Assembly (NCBI GenBank): GCA_017963805.1
Contig: JAGCTE010000074.1
Span: 1-62,991, forward strand
Origin: a bacterium
Lineage (GTDB): Bacteria; Auribacterota; UBA3054
Length of the DNA: 62,991 bases
Direction: 5' to 3'
The notes under the pieces are model-generated. The model was not told where the DNA came from. It saw nothing but the letters and a program-made list of their open reading frames with translations, and ran no database searches. A program made the position numbers and the translations under genes. Positions 22,995 through 31,120 of the stretch are shown here, one piece after another (position 1 is the first letter of the stretch; each line of letters begins with the position of its first letter).

Positions 22995-25154
22995 TCAGTC
23001 CTCGTCCGCGTGCTGCAAATGCGACCCGTCGACTTTAGTGGACGGCTTGTGCACCGGCCGGTATTTCCGCTGCCCTTTCGCCGCCGGCTTCTTGTCTTTG
23101 TAGATCTGGTCCTCGCGGACAAGCATCGGATCGAACCAGTAGGATTTGTTCGCTTCACCGCCGTCAAGGTTCACGGTCTCCAATCTCAGGATGTCGACGT
23201 TGCTGACGTCGATGTCGAAAGAGTGGGCGGAATCGTTCTTGGTCTTGCCGGTCCAGATCTTTTTGTCGTCGCCGTAGACTTCGTACTGGATGCTGCCCTT
23301 CTTGCCGCGCTCCATGCCGATCTTTCCTTTGAAGCGCTTCCAGCCTTTGCCGAGGTGATAGATGTAGTAGGTGGGGGCCTGGGCGGTCAGGCAGTCGCTG
23401 TACACGGCGTCGCGGGCAGCGCCGGATTTGGCCTCCGGCTTGTCAAGGCTTCCGGATTTAGCCTTGTCCCACTTGATGTAGGCGAGGTAAACGTTCGTGA
23501 CGTCCATGTCGACGTCTTCTATCATGATGGGCTTTGGACGTTCGCCGTGCAAACTCATGAAGAATTCCCATTGGTTGGTCGTGAAGAATTCCTTCCTGAC
23601 GTCGTGGCCGGAATGGGCGGAGAGGCGGTCGATGAAGAAGTTGATTTTTTCGTTCTGGGAATTGAGGGCGGGATGCGAGATCTGGTGGAAGTCGCGGAAG
23701 GCTTTCTTAACGTTGTTCCAGCCGAGCGTTTCCCCCATGTCCCACATCTTCTGCGCGTACTGCCAAGGGCCCATGGGATAGCCGTCGTCGCTTTCTTCCT
23801 TGACGGCTTTCGCGAACCAGCGGTGGCCGTTCGGCGTTGTCCCGGTCCATTTAAGGTCGTCGACGGTGAGGCCCGGGGCTTCCACGGCGTACATCTGCAT
23901 CAGGGCGTGAGTGTACTGGTGGGCGGCGGGGGACCAGAGCGCGTTGTTGTAGTTGTGAGCGCCTTCGTGGACGAAAACGCCGGAGACAAGGTTTTCCTTT
24001 GCGTGTTTCCAGTTTTCGGAATAGAAGCCCGGCGTCACAAGTATAGGGCAGCCCGACCAGCCGCCGGCCCTGATCGACCAGTGGATGGGAGTCCAGATGG
24101 GGAACATTTCCTCGGCTCCGGCAGGGGCCCAGCCAGTCAGATCTTTCATGGCGGCGAAAGCCATTTCCGTATTGCGGACCATGGCTTGCACGACGGAAGG
24201 CCCGCCAACCCTCGAGATGATGTCCTTGTAAAGGGGCAGAATGACGTATTTGCCGCGGAAGGTGGTAACTTCGCGGTTTTCCTCGAAACTGAGGTTGTCG
24301 AAGAAGACTTTGCCTTTGCTCATGCCGCCCTGGTTGTCCTCGATGTCGAGGTCGCCCAAGCGGCAGACGATCTTGACCTCGTGCGTGTTGCCGGTCATGA
24401 CGTCCACTTTGTATTCGCGCCAGCCGGCGTTCGGGTCGGAGCCGACGGCCGGGCCGGTCTCGCTCTTGGCGTTGATGTATCCGCCGATCGTCGCCATGCA
24501 GTAATCGCTGTTGCCGCTTACGCCGCTGCACCTGATGAAGCCTTTCAGTACGTAAGGCGTGAAAGGCTTGACTTTGATCACCTGGAACCAGTAGGCGTTG
24601 CAAAGATCCTTGGAAGCGATGGAAACGCAGGGCGAGCTGCCCATGCCTTGGTCTTTCTCGTATTTGAACGACGCGCTGCCCGAGGAGCCCCAGAAGTCGG
24701 GGACGTCGCTGCCGGAATTGAAATCGCCGTTGCGCAAGCCGACCTGGTTGAACTGCATGGCGCGCTCGGGGCCGACCTTGCCTTTGGGGCTGACCATGAC
24801 GGCCCTGACTCTCGCGGAGTCTTTAAGAACGATGTCGCCGGTGTACAAGGGAGAGCCTGAATCGGCCGGGCTTGAATCGAGCGTGTAATGGATCGTGGAG
24901 CCGTCGGTCGGCATGGCGAAGATGACTCTCGTCGTCCCGATGAAATATTCGTCGCCCGCAATGATCTGCGGCGGCATGGGCGGAAGATCCGCGCGCTCCA
25001 AAGGAGCGAGGTTCGTAATGGTCGTGGAGTTCCAATTGTTGCTGGTGGCCTTCAGGAAGTAGCGGTAAGCCACTTCCGCGGGGGTCGGAACAGCAAGGGC
25101 GGAACCCGCCGCCAGAACGCAAAGCGTAGCAGCCAATAAGCTTGAAATCATCAT
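22995..25154 (-). CDS. secreted M60-like metallopeptidase with carbohydrate-binding (NPCBM-like) domain
   Basis: A 719-residue secreted protein with signal peptide (1 to about 21). Residues 60-140 resemble a chitobiase C-terminal-type beta domain (ST.IHYTLDSS), about 140-290 a carbohydrate-binding-like beta sandwich, then a metallopeptidase region with HEGAHN as the HExxH zinc motif and TLGWNNVKKAFRDFH, as in M60-like gluzincins that cut mucin-type glycoproteins. The C-terminal 150 residues look like an NPCBM domain (ending SYWFDPMLVRED). The usual third-ligand glutamate is not where expected: AHQYTHALMQMY has histidine there, while another glutamate lies about 24 residues after HExxH. It converges with 19760-22570. 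Confidence 0.75.
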   Translation of the reverse strand: MMISSLLAATLCVLAAGSALAVPTPAEVAYRYFLKATSNNWNSTTITNLAPLERADLPPMPPQIIAGDEYFIGTTRVIFAMPTDGSTIHYTLDSSPADSGSPLYTGDIVLKDSARVRAVMVSPKGKVGPERAMQFNQVGLRNGDFNSGSDVPDFWGSSGSASFKYEKDQGMGSSPCVSIASKDLCNAYWFQVIKVKPFTPYVLKGFIRCSGVSGNSDYCMATIGGYINAKSETGPAVGSDPNAGWREYKVDVMTGNTHEVKIVCRLGDLDIEDNQGGMSKGKVFFDNLSFEENREVTTFRGKYVILPLYKDIISRVGGPSVVQAMVRNTEMAFAAMKDLTGWAPAGAEEMFPIWTPIHWSIRAGGWSGCPILVTPGFYSENWKHAKENLVSGVFVHEGAHNYNNALWSPAAHQYTHALMQMYAVEAPGLTVDDLKWTGTTPNGHRWFAKAVKEESDDGYPMGPWQYAQKMWDMGETLGWNNVKKAFRDFHQISHPALNSQNEKINFFIDRLSAHSGHDVRKEFFTTNQWEFFMSLHGERPKPIMIEDVDMDVTNVYLAYIKWDKAKSGSLDKPEAKSGAARDAVYSDCLTAQAPTYYIYHLGKGWKRFKGKIGMERGKKGSIQYEVYGDDKKIWTGKTKNDSAHSFDIDVSNVDILRLETVNLDGGEANKSYWFDPMLVREDQIYKDKKPAAKGQRKYRPVHKPSTKVDGSHLQHADED

Positions 25155-25160
25155 GACTTG

Positions 25161-25192
25161 ATTATATCAAAATTAAAGGCGCTTCTTGTCAA
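25161..25192 (-). promoter_or_regulatory. promoter of the M60-like gene, possibly leaderless
   Basis: On the minus strand TTGACA (25187-25192) and TATAAT (25161-25166), preceded by TGA as an extended -10, are 20 bases apart. The -10 ends only 6 bases before the ATG at 25154, so transcription would begin at or next to the start codon. The ATGATG start leaves the second ATG as an alternative. Confidence 0.6.
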
Positions 25193-25202
25193 CCGCCGCT
25201 CG

Positions 25203-25231
25203 TTGAAAATTATCCCCCCTTTTGCTAAAAT
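25203..25231 (+). promoter_or_regulatory. promoter of pal
   Basis: TTGAAA (25203-25208) and TAAAAT (25226-25231) are separated by exactly 17 bases, with TGC before the -10 (extended -10). GGAGG follows shortly before the ATG at 25292. It diverges from the promoter of the minus-strand peptidase gene. Confidence 0.8.
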
Positions 25232-25291
25232 GAATCATAAATCAAAATTGAAATTTAAACAATACACCAAAAAATATTTGGAGGCAAAATT

Positions 25292-25873
25292 ATGTTACGA
25301 GTTCTCATAGCGGCTCTTGTTATCTCAATGGTCTTAACCGGCTGCGGCAAGAAGGAAGATCCGAATGCCACCGAGATCAACCCTTGGGGTCTCTCTGACG
25401 ACGGTGCTATCCTTGGCAGCGGAAGCGGAAGCGGCGACTATATGCCCGGCGACATGCCCTTGGGCGGTCTTTCCGGCGTCAACTTCACCGATCCCAGCCA
25501 GTACCACGATCCGGCCATTGCCGCGGAAGCCGCGGCCACTCTGCGCACTCTGTACTTCAAGTACAACAGCTACGACATCCAGTCCGCCGAGGAAGCCATC
25601 CTCCAGGGCGCTGCCGCCTTCATGAAGAAGTATCCGAAGCTGGCTCTCAGATGCGAGGGTCACTGCGACGAACGCGGCACCGAAGAGTACAACATGGCTC
25701 TCGGTTCCCACCGCGCCGGCGCCGCCAGGGAATACCTCGTCAACCTGGGCGTCTCGAGCGAGAGGATCGACCAGATCAGCTACGGCGAAGGATTGCCGGC
25801 GGTCCAGGGACGCACCGAAGAGGCCTATGCTAAGAACCGCCGCGTCGAATTCAAGATCGGCGATATGCGCTAA
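25292..25873 (+). CDS. pal: peptidoglycan-associated lipoprotein (OmpA-like)
   Basis: The 193-residue protein has a lipoprotein signal with lipobox LTGC (cysteine near residue 18), a low-complexity Gly/Ser linker (LGSGSGSGDYMPG) and a C-terminal OmpA-like peptidoglycan-binding domain: YFKYNSYDI, CEGHCDERGTEEYNMALG, RAGAAREYLVNLGV and NRRVEF. It anchors the outer membrane to peptidoglycan as part of Tol-Pal; no tol genes are in the window. It has its own promoter and terminator, so it is probably a single-gene message with partial read-through to the LysM lipoprotein. Confidence 0.95.
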   Translation: MLRVLIAALVISMVLTGCGKKEDPNATEINPWGLSDDGAILGSGSGSGDYMPGDMPLGGLSGVNFTDPSQYHDPAIAAEAAATLRTLYFKYNSYDIQSAEEAILQGAAAFMKKYPKLALRCEGHCDERGTEEYNMALGSHRAGAAREYLVNLGVSSERIDQISYGEGLPAVQGRTEEAYAKNRRVEFKIGDMR

Positions 25874-25894
25874 ACTAAAAAATCAAACTTAAAT

Positions 25895-25926
25895 GCCGGG
25901 CCCCTAAAAGCCCGGCGCTTTTTTAT
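25895..25926 (+). terminator. rho-independent terminator after pal
   Basis: A 7-bp stem (GCCGGGC/GCCCGGC) with an 8-base loop is followed by GCTTTTTTATT. It ends 13 bases before the start of the LysM gene, whose ribosome-binding site (AGGAAGG) follows directly, so some read-through or attenuation is possible. Confidence 0.9.
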
Positions 25927-25938
25927 TCCAGGAAGGTT

Positions 25939-26739
25939 ATGTCAATAAGAAGACTCCTCATTTGTGCGGGCTGCGTATGTCTGCTTAGCGCCTGCACCAC
26001 CCCGGACACCGTTACGCCGGAACAGATCCAGATCGCCAAGCTCAGGACCGAGCTTAACAGAACGGCCTCCGACACCAGGGGATTGGTGAACCAGGTCGAG
26101 GATCTTAACTCGCGCTGCAAATCACTGGAGAGCGAGAATGCGAATTTGAGAAGCATGCTGAGCCAGACCCAGAGCTCCATCAGGGACGTTTCTTCCAGAG
26201 TCACTGAGACGCAGCAGGGCCTCTCCCAGCTTTCCAAGACTTCCTCGCGCACCGAGGACATCACGGCTCTTAACAAAGCCTACAACCAAATCGTCGCCCA
26301 GATGAAGACGATGACAGAGTCGCAGCTTGAATCGCAGCGCAAGATCGACAAGAATCTCCAGGTCATCCAGGGCGACGCGAAAACGCTGCAGAGCTACATC
26401 AACGAGAACCGCACGAAGCTCGCCTCGCTTGAATCGCGCATCTCCGACGTCGATTCCCGCGCCAGGGCCGCCGCGCAGCGCGCCGCCAGTTCTCCGCAGC
26501 AGCACACCACGCCTTCCGCCCCCGCGCAGAACATCGTGAGGACGGGAAAGCCGAGCTCCGCCAACATCTCGTACGATTCCTTGTACGAGCACGTGGTCGC
26601 GGCCGGCGAATCCATCTGGATGATCGCGAAGGATTACGGCGTCTCCATAACGGACATCTACAACGTCAACCCCGACCTGACCACCACTTCCCTTAGAGTC
26701 GGTCAGAAAATTAGAGTTCCCAAGCGCCTGGACCAGTAA
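25939..26739 (+). CDS. coiled-coil lipoprotein with C-terminal LysM domain
   Basis: The 266-residue product has a lipoprotein signal with lipobox LSAC (cysteine near residue 19). Residues 25-175 are a long coiled coil (RTELNRTASDTRGLVNQVE; later ESQRKIDKNLQVIQ), then a Pro/Ser/Ala linker, and residues 215-262 form a LysM domain (VVAAGESIWMIAKDYGV ... LRVGQKIRVP) that binds peptidoglycan. Its place after pal recalls CpoB/YbgF, which also has a coiled coil, but that protein ends in TPRs rather than LysM, so I do not assign that name. Envelope maintenance or division is the likely context. Confidence 0.88.
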   Translation: MSIRRLLICAGCVCLLSACTTPDTVTPEQIQIAKLRTELNRTASDTRGLVNQVEDLNSRCKSLESENANLRSMLSQTQSSIRDVSSRVTETQQGLSQLSKTSSRTEDITALNKAYNQIVAQMKTMTESQLESQRKIDKNLQVIQGDAKTLQSYINENRTKLASLESRISDVDSRARAAAQRAASSPQQHTTPSAPAQNIVRTGKPSSANISYDSLYEHVVAAGESIWMIAKDYGVSITDIYNVNPDLTTTSLRVGQKIRVPKRLDQ

Positions 26740-26750
26740 CGGAATATTGG

Positions 26751-27653
26751 ATGGCGAACTATCCTTTGATATCAATAGTTCTGCCTCTCTATAACGGGCG
26801 CCCTTTCATTGAGGAGACTTTGCGCTCCGTGGAGGCGCAAACGATAAGCGACGCCGAACTCGTCCTTATAGACGACGGTTCCACGGACGACGGCGCGGCT
26901 TTCGCGAAAGAGGTCTGCCAAAGCAGCGCTTCGCCTGTTCTGCGTTCCGCCAATTTCATCGGCAAAAAAAACGGCGGCGTCGCGGAGGCGAGGAACGTCG
27001 GCATTGCCGAGAGCAAGGGAAAATACATCGCCCTCTTGGACCAGGACGACCTTTGGGAGAACGACCGTCTGGAAAAGATGGCGGAAGCTTTGGAAAAAGG
27101 CAAGGCGCGCTGGGGTTATTCCGCTTTCTACCGCTTCTACGCCGACGGGAGGAAGATCTTGAAGGACGACGGCTCCAGCGACGGAGCGGAAACGCTCGCG
27201 AAGATAGTGAAGGGAAAACTTTTCGTCCCGCCCGCCGCTTCGCTCATCGAAAGATCTCTGCTTGAGGAATGCGGCGGCTTCGTTCCCGCCTTCGCTCCCA
27301 GCGACGACTGGGATCTCTTCCTGAAGCTTGCGGAAAATGAAAATGGAGTGTACGTAAAAGAGCCTCTGGTCAGGTTCCGTTCGCACAAGACTTCCACCGG
27401 AAAGCGCCAGCGCGATCTGATCTTCATGGCGCAGGAGGAAGTGCTGCGTCTGCACGAAGAGAAATTGAAAAGCCTGGTTCCCGAAAACGCGCTCAGTTTC
27501 AGGCGCTCGAGGATCTATTTCCACCTCGCCCAGACTTACGCTGAGAAAAAAGACAAACAAAGAGCGAAGCAATATTTCAAAATGGCCCTGAAGGAAAGGC
27601 CGTTCCGCGTTAAATGCTGGTCGCGTTACCTTAAATTCCTGCTGGGATTCTGA
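26751..27653 (+). CDS. glycosyltransferase family 2 (GT-A fold)
   Basis: A 300-residue glycosyltransferase: LISIVLPLYNGRPFIEETL at the N-terminus, DDGSTDDGA (nucleotide binding), GVAEARNVGI, and LLDQDDLWEN, which is the DxD-like metal site. The C-terminal region has DDWDLFLKLAE. It probably transfers a sugar to a lipopolysaccharide-type glycan. It starts 11 bases after the LysM gene and its TGA overlaps the ATG of the GT9 gene, opening an operon of GT2, GT9, kinase and Nudix genes. Confidence 0.92.
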   Translation: MANYPLISIVLPLYNGRPFIEETLRSVEAQTISDAELVLIDDGSTDDGAAFAKEVCQSSASPVLRSANFIGKKNGGVAEARNVGIAESKGKYIALLDQDDLWENDRLEKMAEALEKGKARWGYSAFYRFYADGRKILKDDGSSDGAETLAKIVKGKLFVPPAASLIERSLLEECGGFVPAFAPSDDWDLFLKLAENENGVYVKEPLVRFRSHKTSTGKRQRDLIFMAQEEVLRLHEEKLKSLVPENALSFRRSRIYFHLAQTYAEKKDKQRAKQYFKMALKERPFRVKCWSRYLKFLLGF

Positions 27654-28735
27654 TGAACATAGTTTTGACAAGATTGCAGAATATCGGCGACATGCTGACT
27701 TTCATCCCGGCTCTGAGGACGCTGCGGCAGGCTCTGCCGCAGGCGAAGATCACGGTTCTGGCCAAGCACAAGGGCGGGCTGGAAGTTTTGAAGAACTGCC
27801 CTTACCTGGACAAGGTGGTCGTCGCTCCGAAAAGTGGGGCGATCTTCGACAAATTCAGGATGCGCCGCGAACTTTTGGAATTCGGTCCCATTGATTATTT
27901 CGTTATTTCCCCGCAGGACCTCGGCAGAGTTCCCTGGGCGCTCTTTTGCAGAGCCAAGCACATTAGCGCCTATCCCTCGTTCGTCAACTACGGCGAGATA
28001 AGAAGGGAAAAAATGGTGAGCTTCATCGATCTTCCCTGCATCTACGACCAGAGTCTGACGGAAATAGAAAATTGCCTGAGGCCCGTTCTGAACGTCCTGG
28101 ATGATCTGGGCGTTCCGCTGCCGAAAGACTATAGCCTCGCGCTGGAATTCTCCTGGTACACCGCCGACGACATCGCGGAGGCGAGGAAGCTGCTCCGCTC
28201 TTACGGCAGGGAAGCGGGCGAGGATTACGTCGTGATGGCTCCTATCAGCAAGCGCTCCGCCAAGAACTGGCCGAAAACGCGCCTCATTAGGCTTCTGAGG
28301 GCCATGCAGGAGGAATGGGGTGTGAAGATATTCCTTTTGGGCGGAACGGCCGAAAAAGAGGCTCTGGATAGCTTGGCGCAGGAAGCGGAGGGCGTTTTCT
28401 CGCTGGCCGGCAAGACCACTCTCGCTCAGACGGCCGCCGTCATGGCGGAGAGCGTTTTCTTTTTCGGCGTCGATTCCGGCCCGGCTTTCATGGCCACCGC
28501 TTTGGGTTTGCCGAGCGTCGTGCTCTACGGCCCGGCGGATTTCTACCGTTGGCGTCCGCCCGTCGTCACCAGTCAGCGCCTCAACCTTTTCAAGCCTTTC
28601 CCCTGCAGTCCCTGCCGCGAGCAGGTCTGCCCGCGGGAAAACGCTTGCTTGGGCGCCATCGGCTACGACGAAGTCTGGCAGGCCTGCAAGCGTTTCTACG
28701 GTCCGCAAAAAGAAGAAGGAGAACTGAAGCAATGA
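27653..28735 (+). CDS. glycosyltransferase family 9 (ADP-heptose:LPS heptosyltransferase-like)
   Basis: A 360-residue GT-B enzyme with NIGDMLTFIPALRTLRQALP at the N-terminus, typical of heptosyltransferases, and SGPAFMATALGLPSVVLYGP in the C-terminal nucleotide-sugar site. A late cysteine cluster (CSPCREQVCPRENACLGAI) is also common in this family. It would add heptose to lipid A-core. It overlaps both neighbours by 1-4 bases, so it is translationally coupled to the GT2 and to the double kinase, fitting a core-oligosaccharide assembly operon. Confidence 0.9.
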   Translation: MNIVLTRLQNIGDMLTFIPALRTLRQALPQAKITVLAKHKGGLEVLKNCPYLDKVVVAPKSGAIFDKFRMRRELLEFGPIDYFVISPQDLGRVPWALFCRAKHISAYPSFVNYGEIRREKMVSFIDLPCIYDQSLTEIENCLRPVLNVLDDLGVPLPKDYSLALEFSWYTADDIAEARKLLRSYGREAGEDYVVMAPISKRSAKNWPKTRLIRLLRAMQEEWGVKIFLLGGTAEKEALDSLAQEAEGVFSLAGKTTLAQTAAVMAESVFFFGVDSGPAFMATALGLPSVVLYGPADFYRWRPPVVTSQRLNLFKPFPCSPCREQVCPRENACLGAIGYDEVWQACKRFYGPQKEEGELKQ

Positions 28736-30288
28736 AGATCTCCTGGCAGTTCTACAAAGACGGCGAAGGCATATTCCAGCCAGGTTTTCTGGAAGATCCC
28801 GACGATAGCCTTAATTCCAACGCCCAGCTTCTGAAGAGCAGCGGCTACCATCGTTTCATTTACCGTCTCGACGACAAGCTTGTGAAAGCTTTCACTTTCT
28901 CCAATTTCATCGAGAAGCTGAAATGGAAGAGGGGATTCTCCGCGCCGCAGAAGGAATGGAACATTATGAAAGCGCTCTTCAAGGAAGGCATCAGCGTTCC
29001 GGAGCCGATCGCCATCGGTCACGCAGAGGATAACGGCAAGATAAAAGTCTGGCTAATTTCCCGCTTCATCCCTGACTGCGTGACTTACGACGAGATGCGT
29101 CCTGACTGGAAGGCGACCGGCGCCAAAGAGCAGGTCGAGAAACTGGCTCAGCTCATTTCCGGCATGCACGCCGCTTTCGTCGTTCACCGCGATCTGCACG
29201 CCGGGAATCTTCTTTGGCAAGCAAACGAGAAGAAATGGTACCTCACCGATTTCCAGCACGCCAGACGAGGCTTCTGCACAAGAGTGCAGCTTGAGGAAGA
29301 TCTGACGCAGCTTCAGCACTGCCTCGGCAAGAAAGTGCCCGTGAGGACGCGCGTAGAATTCCTGAAAGCCTACATCTGGAATTTCGCCGTCATCACCGAG
29401 ACTACGGAAACGCACAGCCGCCGCGACTACCACAGCGTCTGGCACGAAGTGGCGGAGAACCTGAGGGGCTACGACCTTTCCCAGGCCAGGTCCAGAAGCC
29501 GCCGCGCTTTCAAGAGCAACCGCGATTTCGCGCCTCTCAAAGTCTGGAACGGCGGAAGAGGCTTCATGCGCAAAGGCGAATCCAAGCTGCTTGTGGAAGA
29601 CGTCTGCGCGCTCCTTGATAAGCGCGAATGGCAGAACGAAAAATACATCACTCGTTTCGAGAGGAAGGGAAATTCCTGCTTTGCCATATACGACCATCCC
29701 CAGGGCAAAGTCGCCATCGAATCGGAGCAGACGAGTCTTTCGCTCCAGGAAAAGCTCCTGCCCTTCAGACGCAAAGACAGGCGCATTTGGCGCGCGGCGG
29801 CCAGACTGACCATTCTGCATATTCCTTGCGAGAGATCGCTCCTTATAGGGCGTGCAGCGCGTTCCTACGCCTATGCCTATCTGGTAAAGGGCGTCTTCAA
29901 TTTCAGGGAAGCTTTCCAGATGGCGCAGGACGATCCTGTTAAAAAGGAACAGCTGCTAATTAAGCTCGCCAAGCTTGCCGCCCGCATGCACAACTGCGGG
30001 ATCGTCCACGGCAGCTTCACTTGCGAAAATTTTTCCGTCTCTGAGGACGGCGCCCTCTACATCAGGGATTTCAAAAAGATGAGCTTCTCTTCCAACTGCT
30101 CCTGGTTCGGAAGAGTGGACGATCTGGCGAGGCTTCTGGCTTCCTCCGGCTCCGCGCTCTCGTATTGTGAGCAGAGGCTCTTTTTGAGGACTTACCTCGG
30201 CAACCTCGTGGAGAACGTCGACGCCAGACTGCTCATCACCGATGTCGCTTACAAAGCGGTCATTTTAAGCGAAGAAAATGAAAGATGA
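28732..30288 (+). CDS. tandem Kdo/WaaP-type lipopolysaccharide kinase, second domain probably inactive
   Basis: The protein is 518 residues from ATG 28732, which overlaps the GT9 stop (ATGA); a longer in-frame start inside GT9 is not credible. Domain 1 (about 30-240) has a kinase active site of the Kdo kinase/WaaP type: HRDLHAGNLLW for the catalytic loop and LTDFQHARRG for the metal-binding DFG equivalent. Domain 2 (about 300-510) repeats the layout with MHNCGIVHGSFTCENFSV and IRDFKK, where the catalytic aspartate is serine, so it is likely a pseudokinase. WaaP family enzymes phosphorylate heptose of the LPS core; the heptosyltransferase neighbour supports this. Confidence 0.85.
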   Translation: MKISWQFYKDGEGIFQPGFLEDPDDSLNSNAQLLKSSGYHRFIYRLDDKLVKAFTFSNFIEKLKWKRGFSAPQKEWNIMKALFKEGISVPEPIAIGHAEDNGKIKVWLISRFIPDCVTYDEMRPDWKATGAKEQVEKLAQLISGMHAAFVVHRDLHAGNLLWQANEKKWYLTDFQHARRGFCTRVQLEEDLTQLQHCLGKKVPVRTRVEFLKAYIWNFAVITETTETHSRRDYHSVWHEVAENLRGYDLSQARSRSRRAFKSNRDFAPLKVWNGGRGFMRKGESKLLVEDVCALLDKREWQNEKYITRFERKGNSCFAIYDHPQGKVAIESEQTSLSLQEKLLPFRRKDRRIWRAAARLTILHIPCERSLLIGRAARSYAYAYLVKGVFNFREAFQMAQDDPVKKEQLLIKLAKLAARMHNCGIVHGSFTCENFSVSEDGALYIRDFKKMSFSSNCSWFGRVDDLARLLASSGSALSYCEQRLFLRTYLGNLVENVDARLLITDVAYKAVILSEENER

Positions 30289-30853
30289 CGAACTGCTGGA
30301 GACTAAGCTCACGGGCGAACCGCCCTGGAAGCTTATAAAGAGGACGCCGCTCGTAGAGTGTCCCTGGCTCTCCCATTACGCCGACCAGATCATTTGCTCC
30401 GATAAAAAGGAGATCGAATTCCACGCTATTGAATACCCTACGCCGGTCGTAGGCGTTCTCTTGATCGACGACCAAAAGAGGGTGCTTTTGACCAAACAAT
30501 ACCGCTATATGGTGAAAAGCTACGATTGGGAGCTCCCGGCCGGCAACGCCGATCCCAAGGAAGACCTGGAAGCGGCCTGCCGAAGGGAAACCATGGAAGA
30601 GACCGGATATGCAATGAAGGAATGCAAACTAATTAAGACCTTCTATCCCCAGATCGGCCGCAGCAACCACTGCTTCAATCTTTTCATCGGAAAAGGCCCT
30701 AAATTAGTCAGCGAAGACTACGACAGGGGAGAGACCTTCGGCCTCAAATGGTTTACCATGGAAGAAGCCAAAGCGCTCGCCGAAAGCGACAACTGCCGCG
30801 ACGGCTTCTGCCTTCTGGCCCTCTCCATGTGGTTCGCCGGGCTGCCTATTTGA
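30278..30853 (+). CDS. Nudix hydrolase (ADP-ribose pyrophosphatase-like)
   Basis: The 191-residue protein has a complete Nudix box: G-x5-E-x7-REUxEExGU, seen as GNADPKEDLEAACRRETMEETGY from about residue 87 onwards. The upstream LLIDDQKRVLLTKQYRY and the downstream YPQIGRS fit ADP-ribose/ADP-sugar pyrophosphatases. It would hydrolyse an ADP- or similar sugar nucleotide; in this operon an ADP-heptose or sugar-nucleotide clearing role is possible but only inferred. It overlaps the kinase gene by 11 bases and is the last gene before tRNA-Leu. Confidence 0.93.
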   Translation: MKDDELLETKLTGEPPWKLIKRTPLVECPWLSHYADQIICSDKKEIEFHAIEYPTPVVGVLLIDDQKRVLLTKQYRYMVKSYDWELPAGNADPKEDLEAACRRETMEETGYAMKECKLIKTFYPQIGRSNHCFNLFIGKGPKLVSEDYDRGETFGLKWFTMEEAKALAESDNCRDGFCLLALSMWFAGLPI

Positions 30854-30878
30854 CTTCCAGAGGCGATTATAGTACTAT
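30850..30878 (+). promoter_or_regulatory. promoter of tRNA-Leu
   Basis: TTGACT (30850-30855) and TACTAT (30873-30878) are separated by 17 bases. The expected start is about 20 bases before the tRNA. The -35 overlaps the stop codon region of the Nudix gene. Confidence 0.65.
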
Positions 30879-30905
30879 AGTCTTCACCATTCTTGGAAAA
30901 CCTCT

Positions 30906-30992
30906 GCGCGGGTGGTGGAATTGGTAGACACGCTAGCTTGAGGGGCTAGTGGGATTAAACCCGTGCGAGTTCAAGTCTCGCCTCGCGCACCA
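30906..30992 (+). tRNA. tRNA-Leu (anticodon GAG), CCA encoded
   Basis: The 87-base gene folds as a class II tRNA: acceptor GCGCGGG/CTCGCGC (one G-T pair), D-arm GTGGTGGAATTGGTAGAC, anticodon stem CTAGC/GCTAG with loop TTGAGGG (anticodon GAG), a leucine-type long variable arm around GGGATTAAACCC, and T-arm GCGAG-TTCAAGT-CTCGC. CCA is at 30990-30992. A terminator follows. The sequence beyond it turns AT-rich. Confidence 0.97.
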
Positions 30993-31006
30993 TTTCAGAG
31001 AAAAAA

Positions 31007-31038
31007 AGACCGCCTTGATAAGGCGGTCTTTTTTTTTA
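31007..31038 (+). terminator. rho-independent terminator after tRNA-Leu
   Basis: A stem AAGACCGCC/GGCGGTCTT with loop TTGATA is flanked by an A-run before and a T-run of about ten after, so it can act in both directions. It separates the tRNA from the AT-rich block. Confidence 0.93.
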
Positions 31039-31070
31039 TGTCAGGCAAATGAAATAAAATCAATCCAAAC

Positions 31071-31099
31071 TTGACTTTTAGTTAATCTTATGTGAAAAT
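31071..31099 (+). promoter_or_regulatory. possible promoter of the AT-rich secreted block
   Basis: TTGACT (31071-31076) is followed after 17 bases by GAAAAT (31094-31099), preceded by TGT as an extended -10. It lies 22 bases before the ATG at 31121, with GGAG at 31110-31113 as ribosome-binding site. Confidence 0.5.
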
Positions 31100-31120
31100 A
31101 GAAAAAAACGGAGCCATGTT

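Noticed and set aside
22977..24860. 627-codon plus-strand frame opposite the M60-like gene
   Set aside because: The minus-strand product has a signal peptide and recognisable domains; the plus-strand product is compositionally biased shadow sequence.
25939..26739. CpoB/YbgF as name for the gene after pal
   Set aside because: Position and coiled coil fit, but the C-terminus is LysM rather than TPR, and tol genes are absent.
28549..28731. Upstream extension of the kinase gene into the GT9 gene
   Set aside because: It overlaps the conserved GT9 C-terminus; ATG 28732 gives the usual ATGA coupling.
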